From Syntrophobacterales bacterium (GTDB taxonomy: Bacteria > Desulfobacterota > Desulfobaccia > Desulfobaccales > 0-14-0-80-60-11), in the NCBI GenBank assembly GCA_023229795.1, contig JALNYP010000010.1:12502-76501 (forward strand): a stretch of DNA of 64,000 nucleotides. Direction: 5' to 3'. Shown in pieces: positions 1-9,666 of the stretch; the stretch's first letter is position 1; each line of letters opens with the position of its first letter. The notes below the pieces were generated by a model that was given only the letters and a program-made list of their open reading frames with translations, ran no database searches and was not told the DNA's origin. The position numbers and the translations under genes were made by a program.

Positions 1-678
1 CGCCTGGACCGCGGGTTGTACCCGGTCCCACTTTTCCCGCCAGGCGCCCAGAGTGGCGCCGATGTCATTGATGGCCGTCAGGAGATGACCCGCGCCCAAT
101 TTGGCCGCCAGGAAGTCCTCGGATTGCCGCAAGAGCTCCTGCAATTTGGCCAGAGATACCCGGACCGACTCGGCGGCGGCGGGCCTGGGCTCGCGGTCCG
201 GGAGGGCAGGGCTCGACTCCGGTGCGGCCGGGACCGGGGCGTCCCCCTCAGCGGCTGGCGCCGCGGCGGCCCTGGCGACCCGGCCGAGACGTCCGGCAAT
301 TTCATTGAGCTGTGCCTGTTCGGCGGGGGTGGCTCCGGCAGATTCGGCCGATACCCGCCGCTCAATCAGGACCACGGCCTGGTGCAGGACGTCGAACCCG
401 GCCGCCGCGGCCGCCTGGTCCTGGCCCTTCCACCGGGCCAGGACGTTTTCCAGAGCTTGGCAGACGGCCTCGATCTCCACCAGGTTAACGGCCCGGGCCG
501 CGCCTTTAAGGCTGTGGGCTTCCCGGAAGACGGCCTGAATAATTTCCTGGCGCGCCTCAGGGGCATCGGCGCGTTCGAGCTCCAGAAGCCCGGCCGCGAT
601 GGCCTTCAGGTGCTCGGCGGCTTCGACTTTGAAGGTAGCCTGCAGCCGTTTCAGGAAGTCTTGGTCCTTGGTACCCAT
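1..678 (-). CDS. cheA: CheA-type chemotaxis histidine kinase, N-terminal part (runs off window)
   Basis: This is the first 226 codons of a CheA-like kinase; the rest lies beyond position 1. The protein starts MGTKDQDFLKRLQ, and residues 1-110 form an Hpt domain whose phospho-accepting histidine is His55 in HSLKGAARAVN. An Ala/Pro-rich linker follows (about 135-170). The segment after it (VRVSLAKLQELL) resembles the start of the region preceding the P2/dimerisation part in WspE-like kinases. The ATG at 678 lies 10 bases after the stop of the upstream receptor gene, so the two are co-transcribed. The kinase, CheY-like and CheB parts cannot be seen here, so the WspE assignment is inferred from gene order. 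Confidence 0.85.
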   Translation of the reverse strand, partial: MGTKDQDFLKRLQATFKVEAAEHLKAIAAGLLELERADAPEARQEIIQAVFREAHSLKGAARAVNLVEIEAVCQALENVLARWKGQDQAAAAAGFDVLHQAVVLIERRVSAESAGATPAEQAQLNEIAGRLGRVARAAAAPAAEGDAPVPAAPESSPALPDREPRPAAAESVRVSLAKLQELLRQSEDFLAAKLGAGHLLTAINDIGATLGAWREKWDRVQPAVQA

Positions 679-687
679 GCCGATTCT

Positions 688-2439
688 TTAGAGCTTGTAG
701 CTCTCCACCAATTGCTTGAGCTTGCCGCCGACCCCGTGCAAATCATGGGCGGCCGACTCGGTCTGTTGGGCGGCGCTGAGATTCTGGGCGCTGGCCTGTT
801 TGATATTTTCCATGGCCGAAACTACCTGATCCATGCCGACGAGCTGCTGTTGGGTCGAAGCCAGGATCTGGATGGCCGCCTGGGCGGATTCGGCAATACT
901 GTCGGACAGGGCGCGGATCGAGGCCTCGGCCACCGCGGATTGTTTGACGCCGGACTCCACGGCCTTGGTCCCCTGTTCCGTGGCCAGCACCGCGGCGTTC
1001 ATGCCCTTTTGAATATCGCTCAAAATCCCCCGGATGCGGGCGGTGGCCTGCTTCGATTGTTCCGCCAGGTTCCTGATTTCCTGGGCCACCACGGCAAAAC
1101 CCCGGCCCTGCTCCCCGGCCCGGGCGGCCTCGATGGCGGCATTGACGGCCAACAGGTTCGATTGCTCCGCCAGATTGGTGACCGCGTCGTTGATCTCCCC
1201 GATGACCTGGCTGTGCTCGCTCAAACGCAACACGCTCTCGGCGATGGACTCTATCTGGCCCCGAATCTGGTCCATGCCGGCGATCAGGTCGGCCATGGAT
1301 TTCTTGCCGCTCTGGGCGATCTGATCGGTTTTCTGGGCGCTCTCGGAAACGTACCGGGCCTTTTGGGTCGAGAGCTGGGCCGCCTGGTTGGCTTCGCTGA
1401 CCGTAGCCGTGGTCTGGTTGACCGCGGTGGAGGCCTCCGCGGCCCCGGAGGATATCTGGGAGGTGACCGCCACAATCTCGCTGGCCGCGGAAGCCAGGAC
1501 GTCAACCCCACCCCGGACTTCTTTGGCCAGTTCCCGGATATTGGTCACCATGGTGGCGAAGGCCTTGCCGAATACGTCGTTGTCGGACCGGGGGGTGACG
1601 GTGACCGAAAAATCCCGGGCGGCCAGCCGGTCCGCCACCCCGGCCATCTCCCTGAGGTAGCGGATCATCCGGCTGACGGACTGCCCCAGGGCGCCGACCT
1701 CATCCCGGCGTTCCAAGGCGGGCACCTCGACGGCCAGGTCTCCCAAAGAAATCTGTTCCGCCACCTGGGAGATATCCTGGAGGGGACGGGCAATAATGCG
1801 GGTCAGGAGCATGACCAGCAAGATGCTGATGATCACGGCCACCGCCCCGAAAATCACGAAGATGAGGATAGCCCGGGTGACGACCGCGTCAGAGCCGGCG
1901 ATTTGCTGTGCGGCAAAGGCCTTGGCCCGGTCCGCCATTTCCAGGGCGATGGTCCGCAGCCGCTCGAAGCGTTCATCCTGCACCGTCATGGAGAGCTTTT
2001 TGGCTTCGTCGATCTTGCCCTGATAAACAAGGGAGATTTGCTCTTCCCGGGTTTGACGGTAAACCCGCAAGCCGTTGTTAAATTCTTCCAGGCTCCTGGT
2101 GAACTGGGGATTGTCGCCAATGGCCCGGGACAGGTTGTCCAGGAGGGTGGTATTTTGTTTGGAGTTGGCCCTGATCTCCCTTTCAATGGCCAGTTGTTCC
2201 GCCTTGTCGGGCGCCGACACCAGCCGGAGCATATCCAGGCGCTGCCGGTTGAGATTGGCCCTGAATTCAATGAGGCTCTCCACCACTTCGAGCTCTTCCT
2301 TGAGAGTTGACTTATACCCTTGCTGGATGGACCTGATGCCGCCATACGCGATAATGACTACCGCAGCCAAAAACAGGACTATCAGCCCAAAGCCGCAAAC
2401 CAGCTTGTTCCGGGTGGAAAGATTGGCGAACCATCTCAT
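688..2439 (-). CDS. Methyl-accepting chemotaxis protein (4-helix-bundle sensor, HAMP, signalling domain)
   Basis: This is a 583-residue inner-membrane chemoreceptor. TM1 is at about 12-34. A periplasmic four-helix-bundle type region without aromatic-rich Cache features spans about 35-190. TM2 is at about 191-213 (ILIFVIFGAVAVIISILL). A HAMP domain follows, and the long cytoplasmic coiled-coil has the invariant hairpin tip NAAIEAARAGEQGRGFAVV. It ends LKQLVESYKL, without the C-terminal NWETF-like pentapeptide used to tether CheR. It sits between a CheW gene and cheA, in the position of WspA in Wsp-like systems. The ligand is not predictable. Confidence 0.95.
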   Translation of the reverse strand: MRWFANLSTRNKLVCGFGLIVLFLAAVVIIAYGGIRSIQQGYKSTLKEELEVVESLIEFRANLNRQRLDMLRLVSAPDKAEQLAIEREIRANSKQNTTLLDNLSRAIGDNPQFTRSLEEFNNGLRVYRQTREEQISLVYQGKIDEAKKLSMTVQDERFERLRTIALEMADRAKAFAAQQIAGSDAVVTRAILIFVIFGAVAVIISILLVMLLTRIIARPLQDISQVAEQISLGDLAVEVPALERRDEVGALGQSVSRMIRYLREMAGVADRLAARDFSVTVTPRSDNDVFGKAFATMVTNIRELAKEVRGGVDVLASAASEIVAVTSQISSGAAEASTAVNQTTATVSEANQAAQLSTQKARYVSESAQKTDQIAQSGKKSMADLIAGMDQIRGQIESIAESVLRLSEHSQVIGEINDAVTNLAEQSNLLAVNAAIEAARAGEQGRGFAVVAQEIRNLAEQSKQATARIRGILSDIQKGMNAAVLATEQGTKAVESGVKQSAVAEASIRALSDSIAESAQAAIQILASTQQQLVGMDQVVSAMENIKQASAQNLSAAQQTESAAHDLHGVGGKLKQLVESYKL

Positions 2440-2468
2440 GGCTTGTCCCTCATCTGACCCAATTTGGT

Positions 2469-3092
2469 TTAGATTTCCACTTCTTGGTGGAGGATAATCC
2501 TTTCATCCCTCAGGATTTTTGCCGCGTCCAGAACTATTAAGGCTTCCTTGGTGACCCCCTTGAGGTAATCCGCACTGCTGCCGGCCAGGGTGGGAAGCGA
2601 GGCTTGCAGTTCGGAGACGGCCAGAGAACGCACCCCGGTGATGACATCCGCCAGCAGGCCGACTTCCAGGTCGCCGCGGCGCAGAATGATGACTTTATTG
2701 AGATCGCTTAAGCCTTTATTCGGCAGGTCGAAGAACTGCTTGAGGTCAAGGACCGACAGAATCTCCCCCCGGACGTTGATGATCCCCAGCACGAAAGGCG
2801 GCGTGCAGGGCAGCGGCGTGAGTTCCTTGAGCGGATAGACTTCCCTTATCTCGGAGATTTCCAGGGCGTAGCTTTCCGAAGCCAGGACAAACTCCAGGAC
2901 TTCGAGATACTCACCGGCTTCCCGTTCCGGTTCCCGGTCTTGCGCCAGGGCCTGGGCCCGGGCCAAAAGGATCCGCTGCTGCTCTTCCGGTTCAGGGATG
3001 CCGCCCCGGTCAATGGCCACCTGCAGGGCGGCCAGACGGGAGCGGATCAGGTCCCAGTCCGTGACCTTACTCATGGCGGGCCCGGCTTTCAT
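2469..3092 (-). CDS. cheW: CheW-like coupling protein with N-terminal extension (WspD-like)
   Basis: This 207-residue protein has a CheW domain (about 60-200; ISEIREVYPLKELTPLPCTPP, split over the usual beta strands) after a charged, partly helical N-terminal extension. CheW domains bridge receptors and CheA. I keep the ATG at 3092 because a GAGGA Shine-Dalgarno lies six bases upstream inside the end of cheR. A second ATG at 3074 also overlaps the cheR stop. The long form with an extension is typical of WspD rather than of flagellar CheW (about 160 residues). It is translationally coupled to cheR by overlap. Confidence 0.9.
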   Translation of the reverse strand: MKAGPAMSKVTDWDLIRSRLAALQVAIDRGGIPEPEEQQRILLARAQALAQDREPEREAGEYLEVLEFVLASESYALEISEIREVYPLKELTPLPCTPPFVLGIINVRGEILSVLDLKQFFDLPNKGLSDLNKVIILRRGDLEVGLLADVITGVRSLAVSELQASLPTLAGSSADYLKGVTKEALIVLDAAKILRDERIILHQEVEI

Positions 3093-4533
3093 CCAGTTTC
3101 CTCATGGCGATGGTGGATTGCACGATGGCCCTCAGCCGGCCGGCGGTCAGGCCGGCGGATTCGGGCAGCAGGTCATCCTGCGGGCAGGCCTCCAGGAGGG
3201 CGATAACGTTCTCCAAATACTTCCGGGCCTTCCTGACATTTCCCTGCCGGAGGGCGAGATTGCCCAGGGCAAAATGAGCCATGACGAATTCCTGGTCCAG
3301 GTACAGGGCCTTCTTCAAGGCCAGGGCGGCTGCGCCCACGTCATCCTGTTCCTGCAAAATCGCGGCGCGCAGGTAGTGCAAGGCCGGATTGAACCGGTCG
3401 GCGGCCAGGGCCTGTTCGCACCACCCCAGGGCCTCCGGCAGCCGGCCCTGGTCGGCACAGGCCCGGGCTTGAAGCACCAGGTCCGTGATCTGCTCCGCGG
3501 TGGGCCCGATTGGCGCCTCGCGCTCTACGTCCGGAGTGGCGATCGCCGGGGACACCGCGGGCGGAGTCGTCACCGGTTCCGGTCCGGCCGGGGTCTCGGG
3601 AAGCTGGAATTCCCCGCGGACCGCCGCCGGCTGCCCGCTGGACTCACACGGCGGCGCCGCCGGTTGCCACGCGATCCGCTTGGCGCGGCGCGGGTCTTTC
3701 TTATAGGCGATGGCTTCGGGAAAATATACGGACACGAACTGGGAGAACAGGACATGGGAGGCTTCGGTCAGGCTGACGATGAGCCAGCCCTCGTTCTTGA
3801 GGGCGCGATAGAGACGCTGCGCGACTTTCTTGGCCCACTCCGGAGAAAAGTACATCAGGACATTGCGGCAAAAGATGAGGTCCAGGCCCTGGGGGTAAGG
3901 CGAGCGGGGGACGGCAGGGTCCGCCGCCAGATTAAGGTACGAGAACGTCACCATTTGTTTAAGATCGGGGTGTATTTCAAAGCGAGCGCCCCGTTGGGTA
4001 AAAAATCTTTGCCGAATTTCGGGCGGAGTCTCCCGGAATGACCACTTATCATAGAGGCCCCGGGCCGCCTTGTCGAGAAATTGCGGATTGATATCCGTGG
4101 CCAGGATGGAGATATCCCAGTTCTTTAGATCCGGGATAGTCCGGCGGAGCAGCATGGCGATGGTATAAGCCTCTTCGCCGGTGGCGCAGGCCGCACACCA
4201 GAAGCGCAGGCGCCGATCCTTGCCGGCGCGGCTGCGGATCAGCTCGGGCAGGATGTGGGCCTCAAAGACCGCCAGGCTTTTCTTCTCCCGGAAGAAATAG
4301 GTCTCCCCCACCGTCAGGTAGCTGGCCAGCAGTTGAATCTGGGCGCGGTCCAGGGACGCCGACAACAGCCCTCGAATACAGGATTCGGCATTATCGTAGC
4401 CCAGTTTCCGGGCCGCGGCCTTAATGCCCCGGGTCAAATCCGGGCGGCGGCTGGCCGGAAAAGTCACCCCGATGTGAGCGGTTAAGCAGGCGCTGAGCCG
4501 ATCCAGCAGGTCGTCGGAAATTTTCTGGGTCAT
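3067..4533 (-). CDS. cheR: CheR methyltransferase with C-terminal TPR domain (WspC-like)
   Basis: This 488-residue SAM-dependent methyltransferase modifies receptor glutamates. It has an N-terminal CheR all-alpha domain (about 5-70), then the catalytic domain with GETYFFREKKSL, the SAM-binding stretch WCAACATGEEAYTIAMLL, ATDINPQFLDKA and FCRNVLMYF (about 75-275). After a Pro/Ala-rich linker (about 280-340) a tetratricopeptide region (about 345-470) follows. TPR-tailed CheR is characteristic of WspC and other non-flagellar chemosensory clusters. The start overlaps the stop of the upstream cheW (ATGA), and its end overlaps the downstream cheW. Confidence 0.93.
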   Translation of the reverse strand: MTQKISDDLLDRLSACLTAHIGVTFPASRRPDLTRGIKAAARKLGYDNAESCIRGLLSASLDRAQIQLLASYLTVGETYFFREKKSLAVFEAHILPELIRSRAGKDRRLRFWCAACATGEEAYTIAMLLRRTIPDLKNWDISILATDINPQFLDKAARGLYDKWSFRETPPEIRQRFFTQRGARFEIHPDLKQMVTFSYLNLAADPAVPRSPYPQGLDLIFCRNVLMYFSPEWAKKVAQRLYRALKNEGWLIVSLTEASHVLFSQFVSVYFPEAIAYKKDPRRAKRIAWQPAAPPCESSGQPAAVRGEFQLPETPAGPEPVTTPPAVSPAIATPDVEREAPIGPTAEQITDLVLQARACADQGRLPEALGWCEQALAADRFNPALHYLRAAILQEQDDVGAAALALKKALYLDQEFVMAHFALGNLALRQGNVRKARKYLENVIALLEACPQDDLLPESAGLTAGRLRAIVQSTIAMRKLDESRARHE

Positions 4534-5000
4534 GGGGCCGGCCTAAATCCCTGCAGGGCCGCTTCCAGGGATTGCGCCTCGTCAAGGGACAGGAACCGCT
4601 CCAGGTCGTGAATGAATATCAGTCCATCCTGAAACTTGAGCACTCCTTCCAGATATTCCAGGCCGGGAATGATCTTGGTCGCCGCGGTAATATCTTCCTC
4701 CCGGCATTCCCTGACTCCGGTCACCGCCTCGGCCAGGAAGGCCAGGTCCCGTTTGGCGGTCCTGGCGATGATCAGGTTATCGTAAAGCGCGGTTTTTCGG
4801 CCGGGCAGCCGGAATCTCCGGCGGATATCGACCACCGGAATGACTCTGCCGGAAAAATTGATAATCCCCAGGACAATCTCGGGAGCGTTGGGCAACGGGG
4901 TGACTGCCACCGCATGGACGACCCGCGTTACTTGGGCCAGAGGCACGGCATAGTTTTGATTATCCAGGATAAACCCTACCAGTTGATGGGCGCGGGTCAA
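4530..5000 (-). CDS. cheW: CheW-like coupling protein (WspB-like), first gene of the operon
   Basis: This compact 156-residue CheW domain protein (GFILDNQNYAVPLAQVTRV, ALYDNLIIART) has no extension. It is the first gene of the five-gene run cheW-cheR-cheW-mcp-cheA and overlaps cheR by four bases. Two CheW proteins flanking a TPR-CheR is the WspB-C-D arrangement. In Wsp systems the output is phosphorylation of a GGDEF response regulator. Here the upstream neighbour is a very large membrane diguanylate cyclase, so a c-di-GMP output is a reasonable inference but is not proven by sequence. Confidence 0.92.
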   Translation of the reverse strand: MTRAHQLVGFILDNQNYAVPLAQVTRVVHAVAVTPLPNAPEIVLGIINFSGRVIPVVDIRRRFRLPGRKTALYDNLIIARTAKRDLAFLAEAVTGVRECREEDITAATKIIPGLEYLEGVLKFQDGLIFIHDLERFLSLDEAQSLEAALQGFRPAP

Positions 5001-5084
5001 TGGTCGGTTCCTGTCTGGTGAACGGCTGGATTCAAGTTAAAGGAAAATCATCTATCTATTTTATCTTCTAAATCTTTTTGTTGC

Positions 5085-5113
5085 AAAATTCAATACCCTT
5101 GAGCCCTTGTCAA
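5085..5113 (-). promoter_or_regulatory. Possible promoter of the chemosensory operon
   Basis: On the minus strand a perfect TTGACA occurs at 5113-5108 in an otherwise AT-rich leader. The hexamer 17 bases downstream (AATTTT, 5090-5085) is a poor -10. No flagellar sigma-28 type box is evident. Position upstream of the first cheW supports a role, but the match is weak. Confidence 0.3.
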
Positions 5114-5298
5114 GCCCGGAGCCATTTGGCCAATCCTGCTTAAAATCTCCCAAAGCCAGACAGGTCGCGGAAAAGTCGGTAAATTTCTTGCAGATAATCG
5201 GAGAATTGCAATATGCGGGCGGGAAAATTCGAGCCAGCTTCAATTTTCAACCGCCGGATCGGCCGTCATGAAACCATCCCGGGCAGGGCCGGTTCGGT

Positions 5299-8200
5299 TT
5301 ACATGACCTCTATGTGGGGTGGCGACAGATTTTTGAGGCTGGTTTTCTTGATTGTTCCGGCAGTTGCCGCCATCCTCACCCGGTCCCGGCCTTCCTGCTT
5401 GGCGCGGTAGAGGGCGACGTCGGCGGCCTGGATAATCTCCAGTTCGGTGTCGCCGTGGTCCGGATACACTGCCACGCCCAAAGACAGCGTCGCGGGTTTC
5501 TGGCCCCGGTGGTTCCGATGCATCTCTTTGACGGCCTGGCGCAGGATCTCGGCCCGCTCCAGGGTAATTTTTTCTGAGGCCCCGGGCATGATCAAGAGAA
5601 ATTCTTCGCCGCCGTAGCGGCAGGCAATATCCTCTTCCCGGACCAGGCTCTTCATCTGAGCTCCCAGAGTGCTCAGGAGTTCGTCCCCGGCATGGTGGCC
5701 GAAGGTGTCGTTATAAAGTTTAAACTGGTCCAGGTCCATCATGATCACGCCCAGGTTGGTCCCCAGGCGCTTCACCCGGTTCAGCTCCCGCACCAGGGTT
5801 TCCTCCATGTAGCGGCGGTTGAACAAACCGGTGAGGGGGTCGCGGATCGCCTGGCTGCGCAAGGTCTCTCTGAGCTTCAGGTTGGCCAGGGCCAGGGCCA
5901 TATCTTCCGCCACGGTCAGGGCCAGTTGCTCTTTGGCGGCGGTCAATTCGGGCCGGCCATCTTCGGTCGGGGAGCCCGCCCGCAGGTGGAAGATCCCTAG
6001 GGTTTCGCCCTGGGCGATGAGGGGCACGCACATATAGCCGCCGGGGATGGCTTCACTCACATGACGGCAGATCATGGACCCGCCCGCCTCCGTTACCTTA
6101 TGGACCCGGCCGCGCCGCACCGACCAGCATTCATCCGGGGCAAAGACCGAAACCTCCGCGGCGTTTAATCCCCACCCCGCGGTGGCCTCAAAGAGGTTCC
6201 GGGAATTATTGAGGATGTACAAGGCCCCTGAGTCGCTCGGAAAAAATCTGGGCATGAAATGGGAAATTGCCGCGTAAGCCTCTTCCGAGGTCTGGCAGGA
6301 CTGGAGAATATCCGCCATTTCACTGGCCAGCGTCATGGTGCGGTTCTGTTCTTCGACCTGGGACACCGCGGCATGGAGCTTGTCATTGGCGGTTTGGACG
6401 GCCTCTTCCCATTGCCGGCGCTCGGTGATATCCACAAAGTTTTCCAGCAGGTAGCCTTTACCCTGCAACGATATGGGCACCACCGTCTGAATAATCCAGC
6501 GGCTGCCCCCATCGCCCCGCAGCAAGATCCGTTGAGTATCGGCCACGGTATCGTCCAGATCGGAAATGGGACTGCTCCCGTTCTGAGGGGCGCGGATGAA
6601 TCTCTGCCGGGGGGAGCCCACGATTTTATCTTTGGGGGAGCCCATGAGTTTGACCGCCACCGGGTTGGCGTCCACGATGCTCTGGGTCTCGGGGTCGATG
6701 ATCAACACCCCGGTCTGGACGTTATCCAGGATGGTCTTGAGGCCGCGTTCGCTTTCCCGCAGGGTTTCATCCAGCCGCTGGCGATGGATGGCCATGGCAT
6801 AGAGCAGCGCCAGACGTTCACAAATCTCCTGATCCCGGCGGGTATACTCGCGGCCGGCATCGGCCAGGGCGATCTGCCCCACCAGCCGGTCTTCGATGAT
6901 GGCCGGCACCGAGAGAAAGCGGCGGATGGGAAGCGTGCCCATAGACCTGGGACCTGCCTGGGGATCGTTGATGATCAAGGGCTGGTGGTGTTTCAGGACC
7001 CAGCCGCAAAGGCCGCGGCAAGCCTCGAAGAGGCTGGCGTTATTCCGGCCCGCCCCGGCGTCGGTAACCTCCCCGGTCATCTCCGGGATCACCAGGTCCC
7101 CGGTCTGGGGGTTGATATATCCGGCAAATCCCAGGTTACTGTCGGTGAGACGCAGGGCGCGGTCGTGCACCAGGGAGGCGATCTCCTCCAGGGGCAAGGC
7201 GGTCAGCAAGGTCCGGGAAAGTTCGGCGATGGAGGCGTTGACCGTGGCTTCCCAGGCCAGTTCGGCCTCGGCGCGCTTGCGCGCGGTGACGTCCCGGACG
7301 AACACGAGTTCCTGGATCCTCTGCCCATAGAAGATCTTGGCCCCGGTGATTTCCACGTCTACCGGGGTGCCGTCCCGGCGCCGGTAACGCCGATGCAGCA
7401 TGCATGCCGGGCCGTTCAGGTCCGCGGCCGCATCCTCGCCGGTCTCGACAAGCTCGTCGATATTCAGGTTGACCAGTTCTGCCGGAGTATATCCCAGCCA
7501 TTGGGCCATAAAGGGATTGGCATCGAGCACCTTGCGGTTTTCCGGGTCATAGACGAACACTGCTTCGGGAGCCGCGGCAAACATAGCCCGGAACCGCGCC
7601 TCCGAAGCCTCGACGCGATTGGCCCCCTCCCGAATGGACAGGTTGCTGCCGGCCGCGACCAGGATCAACACCACAAGGATAAAGGCTAAGGCAATGCCCA
7701 AGGACCGATAAAGCACTTCCAGGTGGACCGGCGCCAAAAACACCAGGGTCCAGCCCGGCGCCATCAAGGCGTCGATGTCTTGCCGGTAGAGGAGGTAATG
7801 ATTGCCATCCAGGCTGGCGTCGGCGCCATCCGCCAGGGCCTCGGGAAAGACCGACTCGGTATAGACGGCCGCGGCCTTGCCATTTTGCGGGCCCGGGGCC
7901 GACGGCCAGAGGTTCTGATAGTCGAGGTAAGGGCGGCTGCCCGCGAACACCACCCCTTGGGGGTCGATGAGAAAGGCAGGGTCGAAGTTGCGCAGGTCTT
8001 GCTGAAATTTATCCAGCGTCATCTTGAGGACCGCCACCCCCACGATCTTGCCCTCCTGGTCCCGAACCGGATGGGAGGCGTAAAAGCCGCGCTTTTTGGA
8101 GGTCACGCCCAGGGCGAAATGGCGGGCGGTCTGGCCGGCCATGGCCTTCTGAAAGTAAGGCCGGAAGGCATAGGATTGGCCCACAAAGCTATCCGGGGCG

Positions 8201-9246
8201 CCCCGGTTGGAGGAGGCGATGGTGGTTCCGGTTTTGTCCAGGAGATAAGCCACCGACGCGCCGAAGCGCTGCTGATAGCGGTCCAGCACCGAGTTGGCCC
8301 GGGCCAGGGTCTCGGCGGACTTCGATTCCAGGACCGGACCGATCCAGGGCGAGCCGGACAGGGCCTTTACGGCTTCTTCGGCTTCCCCCAGTTCAAAGGT
8401 CAAGCGTTGAATGATGATTTTACTCTGACCGACGCCGTCCTTGCGGATCTGGTCCCGGGCCACTTGGCCCAGGAATTGGGTCAAGAACCAGCCCGAGATT
8501 AAAATGGCTGACAGGGCCAGCCCGAGGCCCAGCATGAAGCGGGACCGGTGCCGGGTGCTGCCTTCATACTCCGCGGACCGCGACACCTGGAAATGCACCG
8601 AGATCATGGCGGCAATCCCCACCGCCAGCACCCCTCGCACTAGCTGTATCGGCAGGCCGGTCAAGCCGGTGAAGGTCTCGTAGTTGACCAGGGAGGCCGG
8701 GAAAAACCGGGCCGCGGGCACGACCAACCCGGCCGCCAGGCCGTAGACCAGGAAACCGGCGGCGCCGGCCGTCAGCCAGGGGCGGCCGCGGGAGCCGGCC
8801 TCTTGCCCTTCTTCATATAAGGCCCAGCCTGCCCACAGGCTGCCCACCAGTCCCAGGGCATACCGGGTGGCGGCGTTCAGGCCGCTCCAGCCGGCGAGGC
8901 CCCCCAGGCCGGCGCCCAGGAGCAGAACTCCCGGGACCCAGCGCCCCGGTCCCCGCCCTTGCCGCCGGATGCCGCTGACACGGCCGAATTCTACCAGGCA
9001 GAGAAAGGACAAGGCCAGGACTGCCGCCCGTAAGCCTGTAAACCAGACCTCAGGCGGCAGACGCAGAGCCAGGAGATCCAGCCATTCGTTGATCCCATGG
9101 ATCAGCCCGAAACCGGCCAGATAGATCCAGGGAAGCCGCTGGCTCCCCTCTTTGGTGAGGATATAGGAAACTGCCCCCAGGCAGATGAAGGCCAGGCCGT
9201 AAAAGAAAAAAATGTAGTCAAGTTGTCCCTGCAGCCAGATACTCAC
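5299..9246 (-). CDS. Giant membrane-bound diguanylate cyclase with Cache, PAS and GAF sensors
   Basis: This is a 1315-residue c-di-GMP synthase. Residues 1-235 form about seven hydrophobic helices (MASE-like integral sensor). A further TM is at about 248-270 (MLGLGLALSAILISGWFL). A double-Cache-like periplasmic domain (about 275-510) follows, then a TM at about 515-540. Next come PAS (about 552-675), GAF (about 680-835), PAS (about 840-960), a second GAF-like domain (about 985-1130) and a C-terminal GGDEF (about 1140-1295). The catalytic motif is GGEEF. An RxxD inhibitory I-site (REED) lies five residues before it, so feedback inhibition by product is expected. It sits just upstream of the Wsp-like operon in the same orientation, but is separated from it by about 300 bases. 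Confidence 0.93.
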   Translation of the reverse strand: MSIWLQGQLDYIFFFYGLAFICLGAVSYILTKEGSQRLPWIYLAGFGLIHGINEWLDLLALRLPPEVWFTGLRAAVLALSFLCLVEFGRVSGIRRQGRGPGRWVPGVLLLGAGLGGLAGWSGLNAATRYALGLVGSLWAGWALYEEGQEAGSRGRPWLTAGAAGFLVYGLAAGLVVPAARFFPASLVNYETFTGLTGLPIQLVRGVLAVGIAAMISVHFQVSRSAEYEGSTRHRSRFMLGLGLALSAILISGWFLTQFLGQVARDQIRKDGVGQSKIIIQRLTFELGEAEEAVKALSGSPWIGPVLESKSAETLARANSVLDRYQQRFGASVAYLLDKTGTTIASSNRGAPDSFVGQSYAFRPYFQKAMAGQTARHFALGVTSKKRGFYASHPVRDQEGKIVGVAVLKMTLDKFQQDLRNFDPAFLIDPQGVVFAGSRPYLDYQNLWPSAPGPQNGKAAAVYTESVFPEALADGADASLDGNHYLLYRQDIDALMAPGWTLVFLAPVHLEVLYRSLGIALAFILVVLILVAAGSNLSIREGANRVEASEARFRAMFAAAPEAVFVYDPENRKVLDANPFMAQWLGYTPAELVNLNIDELVETGEDAAADLNGPACMLHRRYRRRDGTPVDVEITGAKIFYGQRIQELVFVRDVTARKRAEAELAWEATVNASIAELSRTLLTALPLEEIASLVHDRALRLTDSNLGFAGYINPQTGDLVIPEMTGEVTDAGAGRNNASLFEACRGLCGWVLKHHQPLIINDPQAGPRSMGTLPIRRFLSVPAIIEDRLVGQIALADAGREYTRRDQEICERLALLYAMAIHRQRLDETLRESERGLKTILDNVQTGVLIIDPETQSIVDANPVAVKLMGSPKDKIVGSPRQRFIRAPQNGSSPISDLDDTVADTQRILLRGDGGSRWIIQTVVPISLQGKGYLLENFVDITERRQWEEAVQTANDKLHAAVSQVEEQNRTMTLASEMADILQSCQTSEEAYAAISHFMPRFFPSDSGALYILNNSRNLFEATAGWGLNAAEVSVFAPDECWSVRRGRVHKVTEAGGSMICRHVSEAIPGGYMCVPLIAQGETLGIFHLRAGSPTEDGRPELTAAKEQLALTVAEDMALALANLKLRETLRSQAIRDPLTGLFNRRYMEETLVRELNRVKRLGTNLGVIMMDLDQFKLYNDTFGHHAGDELLSTLGAQMKSLVREEDIACRYGGEEFLLIMPGASEKITLERAEILRQAVKEMHRNHRGQKPATLSLGVAVYPDHGDTELEIIQAADVALYRAKQEGRDRVRMAATAGTIKKTSLKNLSPPHIEVM

Positions 9247-9666
9247 GATACGCCCTAGTCCTGAGGAGAGAACAATTTTACCATTTGCAAGGCATCCCCC
9301 GGCATTTCCCGGGTTTCAGCAATTCCACAAATCCGCGCTAATCTTCTTAATCATTTGAATGCATCATCGAACTTTATTGAAGGGGAGTAAATCGGGATAT
9401 CTCCTGATAAAGCCCGGAAAAACACCTGAATTTGACCGGGGATTCTCACCTAGAGACGCATTTTCGCCGGGCATATCTGTGAAATATCAGGAAAAAGATT
9501 TGCACTAGCCGACTTGTCGGCTGGAGGCGGAGGCTGGCCGGTGGGGAAGCGGTGGGAAAACGGGTTATGGCGCCATCCTGATTGAAGCGCAGGACCTAGA
9601 TGACTCTCTCTAGTCCCGCGCTTCGCACAGAAGGACAATTGAGGGGAAGGTCGGCTTGGCCGCGGT
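9247..9666. other. Intergenic region, no gene recognised
   Basis: About 420 bases separate the diguanylate cyclase start from the end of the next minus-strand gene. A short hairpin (AGCCGAC/GTCGGCT, about 9508-9523) is visible, with only a modest T-run nearby on the minus strand, so it is at best a weak terminator for the gene ending at 9667. No tRNA, riboswitch or convincing ORF was found. Confidence 0.4.

Noticed and set aside
16..2310. 764-residue plus-strand ORF across the chemosensory genes
   Set aside because: It is a GC-rich shadow of the receptor and cheA on the minus strand; no family match, Gly/Leu-rich translation, no ribosome site.
9450..9638. 62-residue minus-strand ORF
   Set aside because: No ribosome site, no recognisable domain, in a variable intergenic stretch.
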